A stretch of DNA of 64,000 bases from Clostridium scatologenes (GTDB taxonomy: Bacteria > Bacillota > Clostridia > Clostridiales > Clostridiaceae): the NCBI RefSeq assembly GCF_000968375.1, contig NZ_CP009933.1, forward strand, positions 1,736,001 through 1,800,000. Direction: 5' to 3'. Under the pieces are notes generated by a model. It was given only the letters and a program-made list of their open reading frames with translations. It did no database searches and was not told the origin of the DNA. Positions 43,103 through 52,254 of this stretch are shown here, piece after piece. Made by a program: the position numbers and the translations under genes. Position 1 is the first letter of the stretch. Each line of letters begins with the position of its first letter.

Positions 43103-43870
43103 CTATTTATTAGCACTAATAAGTGAAAGTATTTTGTATAATTCATTTGCTTCTAATTGTCCTGGAGCTGATGCAACCTTTGCTGATCCAAAAGTAAGCG
43201 CTGATCCAAAAGTTTCACCTGCTAAACGACTTATAACTCCTAGTGGTCCCATAGACATAGTTATAATCGGTGTTTTATCATGATCACGTGTCATTTCATT
43301 TGTAGCTGTCAATAATTCAATTACATCTGTGCTACTTAAAGGCATTACTGCTATCTTAGGTACATCTGCTCCTAATTCTTGCATTTTGCACAATCTTGCT
43401 ATTATTTCATTTTTGCTAGGTGTTTTATCAAAATCATGATTAGACATAACTACTTTTACATCATGTTCATGTGCCACTTTTACAATTTTCTTTACGGCTT
43501 CTTCATCACCAATAAATAACTCCACATCAATCATATCTGCATTGCCTGTTGCTGATATTGCCTTTTGTAATTCTATATAATATTCTAATGTAATTTCCTT
43601 TGCTCCACCTTCTTTAGCACTCCTAAAAGTAACTAACAAAGGTGTATCTCCTAATGCTTTTCTAACTTCAGCTAAAATTTCTTTTACTTTTTCAATTTTA
43701 TATACGTCTTCGTAAAAATCTATTCTCCATTCTGCAACATCCAATTTAATTTCTTTTAAATAAGAAACATCCTTCATAATTTCTTCATTGCTGCATCCCA
43801 TGAATGGCACTGCTATTTTGGGAATTCCCTGACCTAATTTCATATTTCTTACTTGAACTATACTTTTCAT
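43103..43870 (-). CDS. aroD: Type I 3-dehydroquinate dehydratase
   Basis: This 255-aa class I enzyme interconverts 3-dehydroquinate and 3-dehydroshikimate through a Schiff base. The visible catalytic segments are EWRIDFYED, VVMSNHDFDKTP (the catalytic His143 of the family) and DVPKIAVMP (the Schiff-base lysine). It opens VRNMKLGQGIPKIAVPFMG, standard for AroD. It is the only dehydratase of this step in the window and lies in the catabolic island, not in the biosynthetic aro operon. It is divergent from a LysR gene. Confidence 0.95.
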   Translation of the reverse strand: MKSIVQVRNMKLGQGIPKIAVPFMGCSNEEIMKDVSYLKEIKLDVAEWRIDFYEDVYKIEKVKEILAEVRKALGDTPLLVTFRSAKEGGAKEITLEYYIELQKAISATGNADMIDVELFIGDEEAVKKIVKVAHEHDVKVVMSNHDFDKTPSKNEIIARLCKMQELGADVPKIAVMPLSSTDVIELLTATNEMTRDHDKTPIITMSMGPLGVISRLAGETFGSALTFGSAKVASAPGQLEANELYKILSLISANK

Positions 43871-43914
43871 TTTTTACTTCCTTTCTTAACTTTTTAAATT
43901 ATTGATTAAGATTA

Positions 43915-44117
43915 AGTAATCGTTATCTTAAAGAATTAAAAAAATTATTACTTATAAATTTTAACAGATAATACTGTACAAAACACTACATAATAAAAGC
44001 TTTTCTACTATAATTGTATATTATATAACAGTTTAGTTATTTTTTTAACATATCTTGACTTTATTATACTGCAATACATTTGATAATTCTAATACATATT
44101 TTTATGATTATTAATAG
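43915..44117. promoter_or_regulatory. Divergent aroD/LysR control region
   Basis: AAGAT (43908-43912) and ATCTT (43925-43929) flank AGTAATCGTT in a LysR-box-like arrangement close to aroD. The same block and two others (44034-44051, 44085-44117) recur in the same order upstream of dehydrogenase copy 1 at 30163-30349. The conserved blocks probably contain the binding sites of the LysR protein at 44174. Confidence 0.65.
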
Positions 44118-44173
44118 TTTTTATCTATCAATTATGATATACTATGTATTATTCTATTTAGGAGGACTACTCT

Positions 44174-45070
44174 ATGAACTTAAGCCAATTATACTATTTC
44201 AGAAAAATTGCTCAATTAGAGCACTTCAGACAAGCAGCTTTAGAATTAAATGTATCTCAACCTAGTTTAAGTAAATCAATGCTAAATTTAGAATCAGAAC
44301 TGGGTATTTGCTTATTTGATAAAGAAGGAAGAAATGTTCATCTAACTAAGTATGGCAAAATTTTTTTACAATATGTAGAAAATATTTTAAACGAATTAGA
44401 AAATGCCAAAAATAAGATGAATCAATTAGCAAGCAGTGAACATGGTCATGTTGATATAGCATATATTTCGCCATTAGCACAATATTATATACCTGATACA
44501 GTGCGTAGTTTTTTAAATATAGAACAAAATAAAAATGTTACTTTCACATTTAAACAAGGTTTTTCTTACGAAATGATAGAGGAACTTAAAAATGATAAAT
44601 ATGATTTAATTTTTTGTTCTCACATAGAAAATGAACCTGATATTATGTTTGTTCCAATTATTAAAAAGGATTTATTTGTTATTGTTCCTTTTGATCATCC
44701 GCTTTCAAAATTTGAAAGCATTGATTTGAAAGATATTGAACCATATCCTTTAGTAGCATATGATAAAACTTCTGCTATGGGAAAAACTACTTTAAAATTA
44801 TTGAAAAGTATTAATTTGAATCCAAAAATTATTTGTGAAGCTGCTGATGAATATGCTATTTCTTCACTAGTTGCTGCAAACTTTGGAGTAGCTATTATAG
44901 CTGAAGCGCCTGCTCTTGCACATGCTAAAGTAAAAAAAATAAACATCAACAGCCCAAAATATTCTCAAATAATATATCTTGCATATAAAAAAAATAAGTA
45001 TTTTCCTTCTGCTGTTATTAATTTTATTTCATATATAAAAGAAAAAAGTTCTGTAAGTGAATCACTATAA
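44174..45070 (+). CDS. LysR-family regulator of the aroD operon
   Basis: This 298-aa regulator begins NLSQLYYFRKIAQLEHFRQAA with a winged helix and the recognition segment NVSQPSLSKSMLNLESELG, followed by an effector domain (DLIFCSHIENEPD, FGVAIIAEAPAL). The ribosome binding site is AGGAGGA. It is divergent from aroD and dehydrogenase copy 3, so I infer that it activates them in response to a pathway intermediate, and perhaps also copy 1, whose leader shares the same blocks. Confidence 0.9.
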   Translation: MNLSQLYYFRKIAQLEHFRQAALELNVSQPSLSKSMLNLESELGICLFDKEGRNVHLTKYGKIFLQYVENILNELENAKNKMNQLASSEHGHVDIAYISPLAQYYIPDTVRSFLNIEQNKNVTFTFKQGFSYEMIEELKNDKYDLIFCSHIENEPDIMFVPIIKKDLFVIVPFDHPLSKFESIDLKDIEPYPLVAYDKTSAMGKTTLKLLKSINLNPKIICEAADEYAISSLVAANFGVAIIAEAPALAHAKVKKININSPKYSQIIYLAYKKNKYFPSAVINFISYIKEKSSVSESL

Positions 45071-45075
45071 AAATA

Positions 45076-45110
45076 GCCGATTAAGGTAAAATCAAATCAC
45101 CTTAATCGGC
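45076..45110. terminator. Bidirectional terminator between convergent genes
   Basis: GCCGATTAAGGT (45076-45087) pairs perfectly with 45099-45110 around an 11-base loop. Plus-strand ACTATTTTTA follows and the minus-strand side is also T-rich, so it serves the LysR gene and the flavoenzyme gene at 45135. Confidence 0.88.
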
Positions 45111-45134
45111 ACTATTTTTACTTAATTTAAATTA

Positions 45135-47141
45135 TTACTTAAATGCACCCATAACCTCTAAAGTTTTAACTACATTTCTCCCCTCTTCAACACCAGATAT
45201 TATTCTTCTTGCTCTTACACTATCACCAATGTTAAGAAGTTTTACATTATTTTCTGAAGCATACTCTTCAACCATAGGGAATTCAGCATTTTCTGATCTC
45301 ATTCCTAGGCATACAAAACCATAGTCGAAGTTTATATCTACAGCAGCTCCTTCAGGATTTTTCACTGTAAACGAACTATCATTAACAGTCTGAAGTGCAG
45401 TATTTGCAAGCTGTTTAACATTATTTACTTTCATCATATGATATACATCAAGCTTTGTATTAGTATCTAAATCTTTTCCTATTACTGGCATCATTTCAAT
45501 GACATCAACATCTGCTCCTCTTTCAGCAAAGAATTCTACAACATCAAGTCCTACTGCTCCTCCGCCTACTACTACAACCTTTTTATCTTTACAGTCTTTA
45601 TCAAACTCTTTGATATTATTAATAAATCCAAATGTTGATTTGACATTTGATCCAGCTTTATCTACACGATCCAACAATCCTGCTATTGGAGGAAGTAATG
45701 GTTTTGATCCTGTTGCATTTATTATAAGGTCTGGATTTAATTCATCTAGTACTTCCTTTGAAGCTTTTGTATTAAGTTTTATTTTAAGGTTAGGAAGTTC
45801 CTTTACTCTATTTTGTAAATATTCTACAAAATAATGAATTCTTGCTTTTGCTGGAATTGTTCCGATCATCCAAGCTAAACCGCCTAATCTATCCTTTTGT
45901 TCTAATAGTGTCACATTACAACCTACTTCTGCAGCAGTACAGGCAGCTTCCAGTCCTGCTGTACCTCCACCAATAACTACAACGTTAACAGATTTCTTTA
46001 CTTGTTTTTCTTTATAAGCATCTTCAAATAAAAGATCTGGATTTATACTACAACGAATTGGTTGTGATTTTGCTAAACGATGATCAGCACATCCTATATT
46101 ACAAGATATACATCTTCTAAGAAGGTGCTCCTGTCCATCCGCAACCTTATTAGCCCAATATGGTTCTGCAATTAAACCACGACCCATAGCTAGAAGATCT
46201 GCATCTCCTTTAGCAATAATTTCTTCAGCAACTTTTGGGGAACGAATGTTTCCTGAAGTTATTACTGGTTTATTGAATTTTTCTTTAAAAGCTTTAGCCA
46301 TATAGCTTCTCCAGCCTTCTGCTAAACTCATTTTATCATGTTGAAGATATAAAGTATCATTTTGTGCTATAGAAATATTTAGGAAATCTACTTTTTCCTG
46401 CATATATCCCATCAATTCTAAAGAATCTTCAAGAGTATTACCTCCCTCAATCATATCATCCGCACTAATTCTTATAGAAATTGGAAACCTAGGACCAACT
46501 GCAGCTCTCACACTATCTATAACCATTACAGCAAATCTTGCTCTATTTTCAGCACTTCCACCAAATTCATCAGTTCTATCATTAAATAAAGGTGATAAGA
46601 ATTGATTAAGTAAATATGAATGACCTGCATGAATTTCAACTGAATCAAATCCTGCTAATTGAGCTCTTGCAGCAGCTTCTCCATATTTTTTTGCAATATC
46701 TTTCATTTCCTCTACAGTTAAAGGTCTTGGAATTGCTCCACCTGTCTTTGAAGGAATATTAGAAGCAGAAACTGCTTGTACTCCATCTAATCTTGCAGCA
46801 TAAGCAGATGCTCCAGCATGGTTAAGCTGAATTGAAACTTTAGCTCCATAAGCATGAAGTCTTTCCACTAATGTATAAAGTCCAGGTACATATTGGTTAT
46901 CATCAATTCTGCACTGCTTTGTTCCGTTAGTTCCCATTGGAAAATCAATACAAGCATTTTCAACTATGATAAGTCCTGTACCACCTTTTGCTCTTAATTC
47001 ATAATATTTAATCATCTCTTCAGATACTTCTGCACTAACAGTAGCAAAATTACTACCTATTGGTGGCATAACAGTCCTATTTCTAAGAGTCATTCCATTT
47101 ATAGTAATTGGTGACAAAAGATTTGGATATTTGCTTTTCAT
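45135..47141 (-). CDS. Fe-S flavin oxidoreductase of the enoate/dienoyl-CoA reductase family (B)
   Basis: This 668-aa paralogue of the enzyme at 38015 has the old-yellow-enzyme barrel (EIHAGHSYLLNQFLSPLFN, phosphate-binding SGNIRSPKVAE), a 4Fe-4S Cys cluster (CISCNIGC plus a fourth Cys about 12 residues on), an FAD domain (VVVIGGGTAGLEAA) and an NAD domain (KVVVVGGGAVGLDVVEF). It is a single-gene transcript divergent from a LysR gene. Clostridial 2-enoate reductases of this layout reduce cinnamate-type acids, which would fit hydroxycinnamate released by the hydrolases, but the substrate is not proven. Confidence 0.86.
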   Translation of the reverse strand: MKSKYPNLLSPITINGMTLRNRTVMPPIGSNFATVSAEVSEEMIKYYELRAKGGTGLIIVENACIDFPMGTNGTKQCRIDDNQYVPGLYTLVERLHAYGAKVSIQLNHAGASAYAARLDGVQAVSASNIPSKTGGAIPRPLTVEEMKDIAKKYGEAAARAQLAGFDSVEIHAGHSYLLNQFLSPLFNDRTDEFGGSAENRARFAVMVIDSVRAAVGPRFPISIRISADDMIEGGNTLEDSLELMGYMQEKVDFLNISIAQNDTLYLQHDKMSLAEGWRSYMAKAFKEKFNKPVITSGNIRSPKVAEEIIAKGDADLLAMGRGLIAEPYWANKVADGQEHLLRRCISCNIGCADHRLAKSQPIRCSINPDLLFEDAYKEKQVKKSVNVVVIGGGTAGLEAACTAAEVGCNVTLLEQKDRLGGLAWMIGTIPAKARIHYFVEYLQNRVKELPNLKIKLNTKASKEVLDELNPDLIINATGSKPLLPPIAGLLDRVDKAGSNVKSTFGFINNIKEFDKDCKDKKVVVVGGGAVGLDVVEFFAERGADVDVIEMMPVIGKDLDTNTKLDVYHMMKVNNVKQLANTALQTVNDSSFTVKNPEGAAVDINFDYGFVCLGMRSENAEFPMVEEYASENNVKLLNIGDSVRARRIISGVEEGRNVVKTLEVMGAFK

Positions 47142-47488
47142 TTTTCTTCCTCCATTTTATACCTATTTTATCTTTATATAGTAGAATTTAGAAACAACAT
47201 GGAAAGTGTTTTCTTAACATATTGCATTTATATCGTGTTTGTATCAAGAATTGGATTTTCACTACATTAAATACTTTTTTATCAATACAACTAAACTTAA
47301 ATGAATGTGTTTGTTAATTAACATTTATCTCGTGATTCATTATAGCAAAACCGTTATCATAAATCTAATTCATATTTTCCTTTAAAGCTATAGAATTTAT
47401 TTATATATTCTATTATAATGAGTACTATAAACGATTAAAATTTCTAAAAAAAGTAGTAAAATAACAATATAGAAAGAGGTGAATTTAA
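47142..47488. other. Divergent promoter region of the flavoenzyme and LysR genes
   Basis: This 347-base AT-rich gap has TATAAT at 47414-47419 as a likely -10 for the LysR gene; the -35 is weak. I see no strong palindrome, although a TTATCAT/ATGATAA-type half site lies around 47355-47360. No small gene is evident. Confidence 0.4.
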
Positions 47489-48400
47489 ATGAATTTGAAA
47501 CAGCTTCAATACTTTCGTATTTTAGCACAAACTGAGCATTACACAAAAGCAGCTGAAAAATTATACATAACACAACCTAGTTTAAGTTACAGTATTTCAG
47601 AATTAGAGAGGGAATTTGGTACTCAATTATTTGAAAAGGAAGGTAGAAATGTAAAACTGACAAAATACGGACGCTTTTTTCTTTCTTATGTAGAAAAAGC
47701 CCTTGATGAATTGGATTTGGGTAAAAATCTATTGTTAAAAATGGTAAGCCCTACGGAAGGAAAGGTTGACCTAGCTTTTATTTACACTTTAGGTTCCAAA
47801 TTTGTACCTAACATAGTTCAAAGCTTTTTAAATGAAACTAGTTATAAAAATGTAGAATTTTCTTTTGCTCAAGGAAACACTCAATATTTAATTAATAACC
47901 TTAAAGAAGGAAAATTTGACCTGGTTTTTTGCTCTTTTGTTGAAAATGAACCAAATATTGATTTTATTCCTATAGCACAAGAAGAATTAGTTATAATTGT
48001 ACCTAAAGATCATCCTCTTTCTAATTACAAAAGTATAAGTTTAAATGAAACTTCACCTTACCCTTTTGTTTTCTTTAGCAACGAAAGTGGTTTGCGCCCA
48101 CTTATAGACAAAATGTTTAAAGATTCAAATATAGTACCTAAAATTGCATGTGAGGCTGAAGAGGATACTGCTATAGCTGGCTTTGTGGCTATCAATTATG
48201 GAATAGCAATTATTCCTAATATACCATCTTTAAAAAATTTTGATGTAAAAATACTTAAAATCAAACAACCAAATTATAAAAGATTTATTTATGCAGCTAC
48301 CGTTAAAAATCGTTATAACACTCTTGCTACAGATTCTTTTCGTTCATTTGCAATTAAATATGGTAAAAAAAATTATTTAGACACAAATAAGTACATATAA
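47489..48400 (+). CDS. LysR-family transcriptional regulator
   Basis: This 303-aa regulator begins MNLKQLQYFRILAQTEHYTK with recognition helix YITQPSLSYSISELEREFG and a periplasmic-binding-like effector domain (DLAFIYTLGSKFVP, DLVFCSFVENEPN). It is closely related to the other two LysR proteins in the island, particularly 41127. GAGGTGA precedes the ATG. Its position, divergent from the flavoenzyme at 45135, indicates that it controls that gene. Confidence 0.9.
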   Translation: MNLKQLQYFRILAQTEHYTKAAEKLYITQPSLSYSISELEREFGTQLFEKEGRNVKLTKYGRFFLSYVEKALDELDLGKNLLLKMVSPTEGKVDLAFIYTLGSKFVPNIVQSFLNETSYKNVEFSFAQGNTQYLINNLKEGKFDLVFCSFVENEPNIDFIPIAQEELVIIVPKDHPLSNYKSISLNETSPYPFVFFSNESGLRPLIDKMFKDSNIVPKIACEAEEDTAIAGFVAINYGIAIIPNIPSLKNFDVKILKIKQPNYKRFIYAATVKNRYNTLATDSFRSFAIKYGKKNYLDTNKYI

Positions 48401-48549
48401 AATTTCTTTAATTTTTACATACACTTTACAATCTATAGAATTGTTCTATTGATTATACACAAAAAAACTATTAGATATTTTGAAACATGAAATATATAAT
48501 TAAGTTATTGAATAAATTAATAGTAATTATTAATATTTTTAGAAAATAA

Positions 48550-48606
48550 ACATATGAACAAAATAACAAGTTAAAAACGTATTTACTGGTTATTTTCTTC
48601 ATATGT
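48550..48606. terminator. Long imperfect inverted repeat between convergent genes
   Basis: The left arm ACATATGAACAAAATAACAA (48550-48569) pairs with the right arm ending ATATGT at 48606 with two mismatches and a 13-base loop. It is in the 297-base gap between the convergent LysR and aroK genes and may stop both transcripts. No other feature is visible in the gap. Confidence 0.55.
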
Positions 48607-48697
48607 CTAAATCTTATGGAATTATAAAATACTATATCTAATTATTTATATAGAAAGTTTAAGAATTAGTATAAGTCACTTACTACTGTTTGAATTT

Positions 48698-49192
48698 TTA
48701 TTTTGCTAATTCTAGTATTTTTTCAATTACATCTTCAATTTTACCATTATTCTCAATTCGAAAATCTGAATATTTTTTATAAAGTTCATATCTTTCATCT
48801 AAAAGTTCATATAATTTTCCTACTCCATCTTTCAAAAGAGGTCTACTTAATACATTTATGTCTTTTGCAATATTTTCTACAGGTCTATCTATAAAAATTA
48901 CAATTCCATTTTTCTTAAGGTTTTCTATATTTGAAAAATTTTTGATCACTCCACCACCAGTGGATATTATAGCTGATTTTTTTGCACTTACTTCACAAAC
49001 AGCTTCTTTTTCTAGTTTTCTAAAATAATCTTCTCCATTTTTGAATATATCTGGTATAGTTTTTCCTTCTCTATCTTCTATATAATTATCCATATCAATG
49101 AAATCTGTTCTCAATTTTTCATATAAAATTTTTCCTATTGTTGTTTTTCCGCTGCCTGGCATTCCTATTAATACTATATTTTTACTCATCAT
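48698..49192 (-). CDS. aroK: Shikimate kinase
   Basis: This 164-aa kinase phosphorylates shikimate at O3. It has the P-loop GMPGSGKTT, the shikimate-binding FIDMDNYIE and EDYFRKLE segments, and the GGGVI motif (STGGGVIKN). It is the last gene of the biosynthetic operon. I placed the start at the ATG at 49192 (or the next ATG at 49189), since AAAGGTG is eight bases away; a frame from 49210 adds six unconserved residues. Confidence 0.95.
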   Translation of the reverse strand: MMSKNIVLIGMPGSGKTTIGKILYEKLRTDFIDMDNYIEDREGKTIPDIFKNGEDYFRKLEKEAVCEVSAKKSAIISTGGGVIKNFSNIENLKKNGIVIFIDRPVENIAKDINVLSRPLLKDGVGKLYELLDERYELYKKYSDFRIENNGKIEDVIEKILELAK

Positions 49193-49219
49193 ATTTATAA
49201 CACCTTTCATTTCAAAAAT

Positions 49220-50035
49220 TTAACAATTGTATTTTTCAATAACTTCATATATATGCTTTTTAATTTCTTGACTAATTTTCATTTCCTGCCAAATTTCTTG
49301 TGATGCTATAGCTTGAGCTACTAACATATAAAGTCCATTTACAGTTTTCACTCCAATTTCTCTAGCCTCTCTTAAAAAAATAGTTTCTATAGGATTATAT
49401 ATTAAATCTACTGCCGAACTAAATTTACTTAATATATTTTTATCCACTGAACAACTTTCTATCTTAGGATACATTCCACAAGGAGTACAATTTATAATTA
49501 TATCCTTGCATTTAAGCTTATTCATATCTTCATAAGATATAACTTTAAAATCTTTGAGCGTATCTTTGGTATTTTCAGGAATCCTACTCACAAAAACTAT
49601 ATCCTTTATTCCGTTATCTAGTAAATAGTGAAACACTGCCTTTGAAGCTCCACCAGTACCTAGTATAACAGCTTCTTTATTATAGGTATCTATTTCTTCT
49701 CTTTTTAATGACTCACCAAAACCATAATAATCCGTATTATATCCTACAAGTTTATTTTCTTTAAAATCTATAGTGTTAATGGCTCCTATTTTTGATGCTT
49801 CCATAGATACATCATCTAAGTATTTCATAATGTTCACTTTGTGAGGTATAGTTACATTTATTCCCTTAGCTCCAAGTGCTTTTAATCCAATTACAGCTTT
49901 TTTTAAATCTTCATTGTTTACTTCGAACAAATTATAAAAACCATTTAAATTTAAATCTTCTAATATTAAACTGTGTATTTTAGGAGAAATGCTGTGTCCC
50001 AAAGTTTTTCCAATTAGTCCATATAAATTTCCCAT
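49220..50035 (-). CDS. aroE: Shikimate dehydrogenase (biosynthetic)
   Basis: This 271-aa AroE reduces 3-dehydroshikimate with NADPH. Substrate residues are in LGHSISPKIHSLIL and INVTIPHKVNIM (catalytic Lys), with NTDYYG and the nucleotide motif ILGTGGASKAV. It differs clearly from the three AroE-type paralogues of the catabolic island, which is expected if those act in the oxidative direction. It lies between pheA and aroK. Confidence 0.95.
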   Translation of the reverse strand: MGNLYGLIGKTLGHSISPKIHSLILEDLNLNGFYNLFEVNNEDLKKAVIGLKALGAKGINVTIPHKVNIMKYLDDVSMEASKIGAINTIDFKENKLVGYNTDYYGFGESLKREEIDTYNKEAVILGTGGASKAVFHYLLDNGIKDIVFVSRIPENTKDTLKDFKVISYEDMNKLKCKDIIINCTPCGMYPKIESCSVDKNILSKFSSAVDLIYNPIETIFLREAREIGVKTVNGLYMLVAQAIASQEIWQEMKISQEIKKHIYEVIEKYNC

Positions 50036-50041
50036 TTATAT

Positions 50042-51166
50042 TTAACTCACCTCACCTTTGTAGTTTCCCAAAAACTTATAATATAAACTTTCTTCTTCTA
50101 TAGTCTTTAAAGCACTTCTTGTATTTTCATTTAATATATTTCCTTGAAAATCGATATAGAAAAAGTATTGCCATGATTTGCCTACAATTGGTCTTGACTC
50201 TATTTTCATCATATTTAAATTATTATCTGAAAAATGCTTTAAAATTTTATACAAGGCTCCTACCTTATGAGATATTGATAAAATAACACTTATCTTATCA
50301 CAGTTAACATCAGATTTTTCTTTTTTTCCTATAATTATAAACCTAGTATAATTGTTGCTATTATAATTTATATTTTCTTTCAAAATTTTTAATCCATAAA
50401 ATTCTGCTGCCTTTTTGCTTGCCACACAAGCTTTATTTTTCAAATTTTCCTTGCTTACATACTCTGCACTTTTAGCAGTATTAAAGTATGGAATTAACCT
50501 CCAATCGTCGTGAATATCAAAAAATTCTTTACACTGCAGAAAACCTTGTGTATGTGAATAAACTTCATTTATATCGCAAATTTCAGCATTCTCAATTCCC
50601 ATTAAGTTATGATCTACCTTTACACATTTTTCACCAACTATATAAAATCCATATTCCCTCATAAGATCATAAACTTCAGAAATACCTCCTGTTGATGAAT
50701 TCTCAATAGGTAGAACACCATATTTTATGTCACCTTTTTGTACAGCTTCAAAAATATCCTTAAAACTCTTAAAATGTTCTGACTTTACATTGTCACCAAA
50801 ATACTCATTTACCGCTTGGTGACTAAATGAGGCAGGAACGCCTTGAAACCCTACTTTAAATTCACTATCTTCATCTACTTTACAATTACAGGATACCTTA
50901 GAGAGTATTTCCTTTTGAGATTCTCTACTTATACTCATTAAATCTTGAAGAAACTCTTTTAAATAGTTTTGCAAAGCTTTATCTTCAACGTTCTTCAAAT
51001 GCTTGTTTATAATTTGATTTTCTCTACTATTATCCAATACTTCCATGTGATTTTCTATTTTATAATGAGCTACATTAAAAACTACTGACATTCTCTTTTT
51101 AAAAAGTTCTACTAATTCTTCATCTATTTCATTAATTTGTTCTCTTAAATAGTTTAAATCTTCCAT
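50042..51166 (-). CDS. pheA: Bifunctional chorismate mutase/prephenate dehydratase
   Basis: This 374-aa enzyme has an AroQ-type chorismate mutase (about residues 1-90, LREQINEIDEELVELFKKRM), a prephenate dehydratase domain (about 105-285, GVLPIENSSTGGISEVYDLM, NYTRFIIIG) and a C-terminal ACT domain with the phenylalanine-binding ESRP motif (KIESRPIVGKSWQYFFYID). It commits chorismate to phenylalanine and should be feedback-inhibited by it. I chose the ATG at 51166; a GTG at 51175 lies inside the ribosome binding region. Confidence 0.95.
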   Translation of the reverse strand: MEDLNYLREQINEIDEELVELFKKRMSVVFNVAHYKIENHMEVLDNSRENQIINKHLKNVEDKALQNYLKEFLQDLMSISRESQKEILSKVSCNCKVDEDSEFKVGFQGVPASFSHQAVNEYFGDNVKSEHFKSFKDIFEAVQKGDIKYGVLPIENSSTGGISEVYDLMREYGFYIVGEKCVKVDHNLMGIENAEICDINEVYSHTQGFLQCKEFFDIHDDWRLIPYFNTAKSAEYVSKENLKNKACVASKKAAEFYGLKILKENINYNSNNYTRFIIIGKKEKSDVNCDKISVILSISHKVGALYKILKHFSDNNLNMMKIESRPIVGKSWQYFFYIDFQGNILNENTRSALKTIEEESLYYKFLGNYKGEVS

Positions 51167-51180
51167 GTTTATCACTTTCC

Positions 51181-52254
51181 TTAATCTATAAATTGAATTA
51201 TCGCTATTGCAGCTGCAGCTTCCACCACTGGGAGTGCCCTAGGTATGATGCAAGGATCATGTCTTCCTTTTATCTCTATTTTAGCATTTTCTCTCTTTTG
51301 TATATCCACTGTATTTTGAATTTTTGCAATAGATGGTGTTGGTTTTACAGCTGTTCTAAATATTAAAGGCATTCCATTTGTAATTCCACCTAAAATTCCT
51401 CCATTATTATTACTGTAAGTTTTTATTTTTTCATTTTCAATATAAAATCCATCATTGGCTTCTGAACCCTTCAGTTTTGATATATTAAAGCCTTCACCAA
51501 ATTCTACTCCTTTTACTCCTGGAATAGAAAATAATAAATGTGATAAAATACTTTCTACAGAGTCAAAGAAAGGTTCTCCAAGACCTACTGGTAAATTATT
51601 TACTGCTGTCTCTATAACTCCACCTAAAGAATCCATTTCTTCCTTAGCTTTTATTATGCTGTTTTTCATATTAATACCTATTTCTTCAGTCAAAACAGGA
51701 AATTTACTTTCATTTAAACCTTTTAAGATTTCACTTTCTATTTCAGTCATATTAAAGCTTACATCCTCTATTTTAGATATACTTTTTATATGACTTCCAA
51801 TAAATATACCTTTTTTCTCTAATATTTGTTTGCAGATAGCACCTGCAAATACTAAGGGAGCTGTTATCCTTCCTGAAAAATGCCCTCCTCCTCTATAATC
51901 ATTAAAACCTTGATATTTAACATGTCCTGTTAAATCTCCATGGGAAGGTCTCATTAAATTCTTAGTTTTTTCATAATCCTTGGAATGTTGATTTTTATTA
52001 TAAATAATAGCACACAAAGGTGTTCCTGTAGTTCTTCCATTAAAATATCCACTTAATATTTCAAAATTGTCTTCCTCTTTTCTAGGAGTAGAAAGCTCGC
52101 TTCCTCCTGGAGCCCTCCTTCTCATCTCTTTATTTATATAATTCAAATCTAATTCTATACCTGGCTTAAGTCCATCAATATTTATTCCTATAGCCTTTCC
52201 ATGAGACTCTCCAAAAATCGAAAGTCTTACTTTACTGCCCCAAACTCCACTCAT
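51181..52254 (-). CDS. aroC: Chorismate synthase
   Basis: This 357-aa FMN-dependent enzyme forms chorismate from EPSP. The signatures GESHGKAIGINIDGLKPG, MRRRAPGGSELSTPRKEED, HGDLTGHVKYQGFNDYRGGG and RHDPCIIPRALPVVEAA are all present. It overlaps the end of aroA by 23 bases. AGGAGGT lies 9 bases before the ATG, inside aroA. Confidence 0.97.
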   Translation of the reverse strand: MSGVWGSKVRLSIFGESHGKAIGINIDGLKPGIELDLNYINKEMRRRAPGGSELSTPRKEEDNFEILSGYFNGRTTGTPLCAIIYNKNQHSKDYEKTKNLMRPSHGDLTGHVKYQGFNDYRGGGHFSGRITAPLVFAGAICKQILEKKGIFIGSHIKSISKIEDVSFNMTEIESEILKGLNESKFPVLTEEIGINMKNSIIKAKEEMDSLGGVIETAVNNLPVGLGEPFFDSVESILSHLLFSIPGVKGVEFGEGFNISKLKGSEANDGFYIENEKIKTYSNNNGGILGGITNGMPLIFRTAVKPTPSIAKIQNTVDIQKRENAKIEIKGRHDPCIIPRALPVVEAAAAIAIIQFID

